Made by a program: the position numbers and the translations under genes. A DNA stretch of 7,912 nt, taken from positions 1-7,912 of the forward strand of contig JALOCD010000145.1 in the NCBI GenBank assembly GCA_023228025.1. Reading direction: 5' to 3'. A model generated the notes under the pieces. That model ran no database searches. It was not told the DNA's origin and was given only the letters and a program-made list of their open reading frames with translations. Numbering within the stretch: position 1 is the stretch's first letter; each line of letters begins with the position of its first letter. Shown piece by piece: positions 6,468 to 7,912 of the stretch. This stretch comes from Prolixibacteraceae bacterium. GTDB taxonomy: Bacteria; Bacteroidota; Bacteroidia; Bacteroidales; Prolixibacteraceae.

Positions 6468-6728
6468 CGTTGGTTATAGCTTCAGTTTAATTAATTGACA
6501 ATTGAAAATGGAGAATTGACAATGATTATACAGGTAAAATTGGTTTGTAATGTAAAGCTATTGAGGAGGGAATATTATTCGCTCAATTTCGTTGCCGGAC
6601 GAATAATTTCACCATTCACAATCTACTTTTAACTTCCTACCAAGATACAAATTTGTCAATTGTCAATTTTCAATGTTGATCAGGAAATTGTTTAATTTTA
6701 TACAGACAGAAATACAACCTTTGTAATT
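6468..6728. other. AT-rich spacer with inverted repeats between divergent genes
   Basis: This 261-bp gap lies between the hydrolase and coaX, which diverge, so it must hold both promoters. Near its ends are related AT-rich blocks built from ttgacaatt and attgaaaat words (about 6493-6524) and, in inverted orientation, gtcaattgtcaattttcaat (6655-6674). In the middle, attattcg (6574-6581) and cgaataat (6600-6607) form a perfect 8-bp inverted repeat with an 18-base loop and no T tract. A possible -7 box aacctttg (6716-6723) lies 5 bp before coaX but deviates from consensus and lacks a clear -33 box. Confidence 0.5.
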
Positions 6729-7493
6729 ATGATATTAACCATCGACATCGGCAATTCGAACATCGTTTTTGGTTTGAATGACCAGAATGAATGGCTTAAA
6801 ATATGGCGGATACAGACAGATCCGTCCAAAACGGCCGATGAATATGAGGTTATCTTCAGGTCTCTCTTCAACAGCTGCACCATCTGCAAGGAAAAAATTG
6901 ACAGGACTGTACTCAGCAGTGTTGTGCCCAGTTTGATCAGGCCCTTCAACGAGATGCTCATCCATTTAGTTGGACATACACCGTTGTTGGTTCAACCTTC
7001 GGTTTACGACAAGCTGCCCATTGAAATTTTGAGTAAAGACGAGATAGGCACCGACATTGTCGCAGATGCCACAGCCGCTTTCATACATTATGGCGGCCCC
7101 TGCATGGTGGTTGATTTTGGAACCGCCATCACCTTTACCACCATCAGCGAAACGGGCAGGATATTGGGTGTGTCTATCGTCCCCGGATTAATGACCGCAT
7201 TAAAATCACTGACTGGAAATACGGCACAATTACGCGATGTGCAGTTGGTTGCCCCGCCTTCTGTTTTGGGAGATAATACGGTTCATGCCATTCAATCGGG
7301 ACTCGTATTTGGATTTGCGGGATTAGTGGATTCAATGATTAATCGGACAGAGGCAGAGTTATCGCTGAAACTGAAGGTTATCGCGACGGGTGGATTGTCG
7401 CCTGTGTTGCAAAATATCTCCGAAAGAATTGAGCTCATTGACGAGAACCTGACATTGGATGGATTAAAATATATGGCGGACCATCTTTTTTGA
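6729..7493 (+). CDS. coaX: Type III pantothenate kinase
   Basis: CoaX phosphorylates pantothenate with ATP to 4'-phosphopantothenate, the first step of coenzyme A synthesis, in the cytoplasm. Type III enzymes belong to the ASKHA fold, need a monovalent cation and are not feedback-inhibited by CoA. The 254-residue length is typical. Visible signatures are the N-terminal phosphate loop TIDIGNSN (4-11), IGTDIVADATAA (106-117, D109 being the likely catalytic base), VVDFGTAITF (127-136), SIVPGL (149-154), GNTAQL (163-168) and a C-terminal ATGGLSPVL. Many family members read GxDR where this one has GTDI, so the arginine is replaced; other residues are conserved. The ATG at 6729 places the phosphate loop at the usual N-terminal position. 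There is no Shine-Dalgarno. The next gene starts 54 bp downstream on the same strand, so the two may be co-transcribed. Confidence 0.95.
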   Translation: MILTIDIGNSNIVFGLNDQNEWLKIWRIQTDPSKTADEYEVIFRSLFNSCTICKEKIDRTVLSSVVPSLIRPFNEMLIHLVGHTPLLVQPSVYDKLPIEILSKDEIGTDIVADATAAFIHYGGPCMVVDFGTAITFTTISETGRILGVSIVPGLMTALKSLTGNTAQLRDVQLVAPPSVLGDNTVHAIQSGLVFGFAGLVDSMINRTEAELSLKLKVIATGGLSPVLQNISERIELIDENLTLDGLKYMADHLF

Positions 7494-7547
7494 TCCGTCA
7501 TTATTCGTTTGGTAATTCATGAATTTTTAACTGACTACAAATTACTT

Positions 7548-7912
7548 ATGAAAAAAGCAAATCCGGTTTTCCTGGGATTTTTAACCATTGCGTTCCTGTT
7601 AGTTTTTGCAAGAGCCGGGTCGCAAAGTGTGAACAACATGAAAGTCGGCCCGCAGCCGGATGGAAGTGTTTTGGTTCCTTCCAATCAATTGTTGCGTCCG
7701 GCGGGCTACCAGGTTTACCTGCCCGGGAGGCCTGTAGATCTCTCGTTGATATCCAACGGGGATTTTCTGTTGGTCAAGAACATGAGATCGCTCGATCTGA
7801 TCAGGTTGAGCGACAGAACGGTCAAACAATCGCTTTCTTACGATAAGGGGGGAGCCTCTTTTACAGGGATCTGCAGTTCCCGCGACAGCAGGAAAATATT
7901 TCTTTCTGAGGC
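7548..7912 (+). CDS. Exported YncE-like beta-propeller protein, 3' end outside the window
   Basis: An open frame runs from the ATG at 7548 through the window edge (121 full codons, no stop). Residues 1-26 are a signal peptide (MKK, hydrophobic core FLGFLTIAFLLVF, small residues ARAGS), so the product is exported. Next come NQLLRPAGYQVYLPGRPVDL (47-66), GDFLLVKNMRSLDLIRL (71-87) and GGASFTGICSS...RKIFLSEA (101-121). These repeat the 'do something / display / name the mark' strand pattern of YVTN/YncE-type propeller blades. The opening motif resembles the N-terminus of proteins that join a YncE-like propeller to a phosphoesterase or alkaline-phosphatase-like domain. If so, the catalytic half lies beyond the window. 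The propeller call is fairly secure; the phosphoesterase half is inferred from recalled family architecture only. Confidence 0.75.
   Translation, partial: MKKANPVFLGFLTIAFLLVFARAGSQSVNNMKVGPQPDGSVLVPSNQLLRPAGYQVYLPGRPVDLSLISNGDFLLVKNMRSLDLIRLSDRTVKQSLSYDKGGASFTGICSSRDSRKIFLSE

Noticed and set aside
7599..7829. Minus-strand 76-codon frame at the right end
   Set aside because: It is antisense to the exported beta-propeller gene starting at 7548, which has a signal peptide and recognisable blade motifs.

Overview
The window looks like a chromosomal segment of a Bacteroidota bacterium, probably a Bacteroidales-like lineage. This is inferred from the weak or absent Shine-Dalgarno sequences, a good TTTG-N21-TAnnTTTG promoter (the Bacteroidota sigma-ABfr type) upstream of pcm, exported proteins whose signal peptides end in ...Q, and the gene families present. 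No rRNA, tRNA, CRISPR array or phage genes were seen.

Region 1 (1-1311) is a REP/RAYT locus. A REP-associated tyrosine transposase gene (161-727, minus strand) lies between two mirror-image pairs of 20-bp GC-rich palindromes. In each pair the palindromes start exactly 47 bp apart. The gene-proximal palindrome carries a 5' GTAG and the distal one a 5' GTAC. A third pair with no transposase (999-1065) and a single palindrome (1278-1297) follow. An exact 127-bp direct repeat (1-127 and 1185-1311) and older, diverged repeats (about 846-998 and 1073-1277) show repeated duplication. The array stops 8 bp before the stop codon of pcm.

Region 2 (1320-2811) holds pcm on the minus strand, encoding a protein-L-isoaspartate O-methyltransferase with an unusual export signal. 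Diverging from it is a decayed gene for an exported protein with an HEEGH motif. That gene is broken by a nonsense codon in its signal peptide and by several apparent frameshifts.

Region 3 (2883-6467) has a large membrane sensor histidine kinase (CHASE, PAS, PAS, HisKA, HATPase_c; no receiver domain and no regulator next to it). Converging on it is a secreted serine hydrolase of the alpha/beta type. The two reading frames overlap tail to tail by 144 bp, so the last 47 residues of the hydrolase are encoded antisense to the kinase ATP-binding domain.

Region 4 (6468-7912) has an AT-rich spacer with inverted repeats, then coaX (type III pantothenate kinase, first step of CoA synthesis). Last is the start of an exported beta-propeller protein, probably of the YncE/phosphoesterase type, cut off by the window edge. 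Apart from the RAYT with its REP sites, and possibly coaX with the gene after it, the genes do not form an obvious shared pathway.
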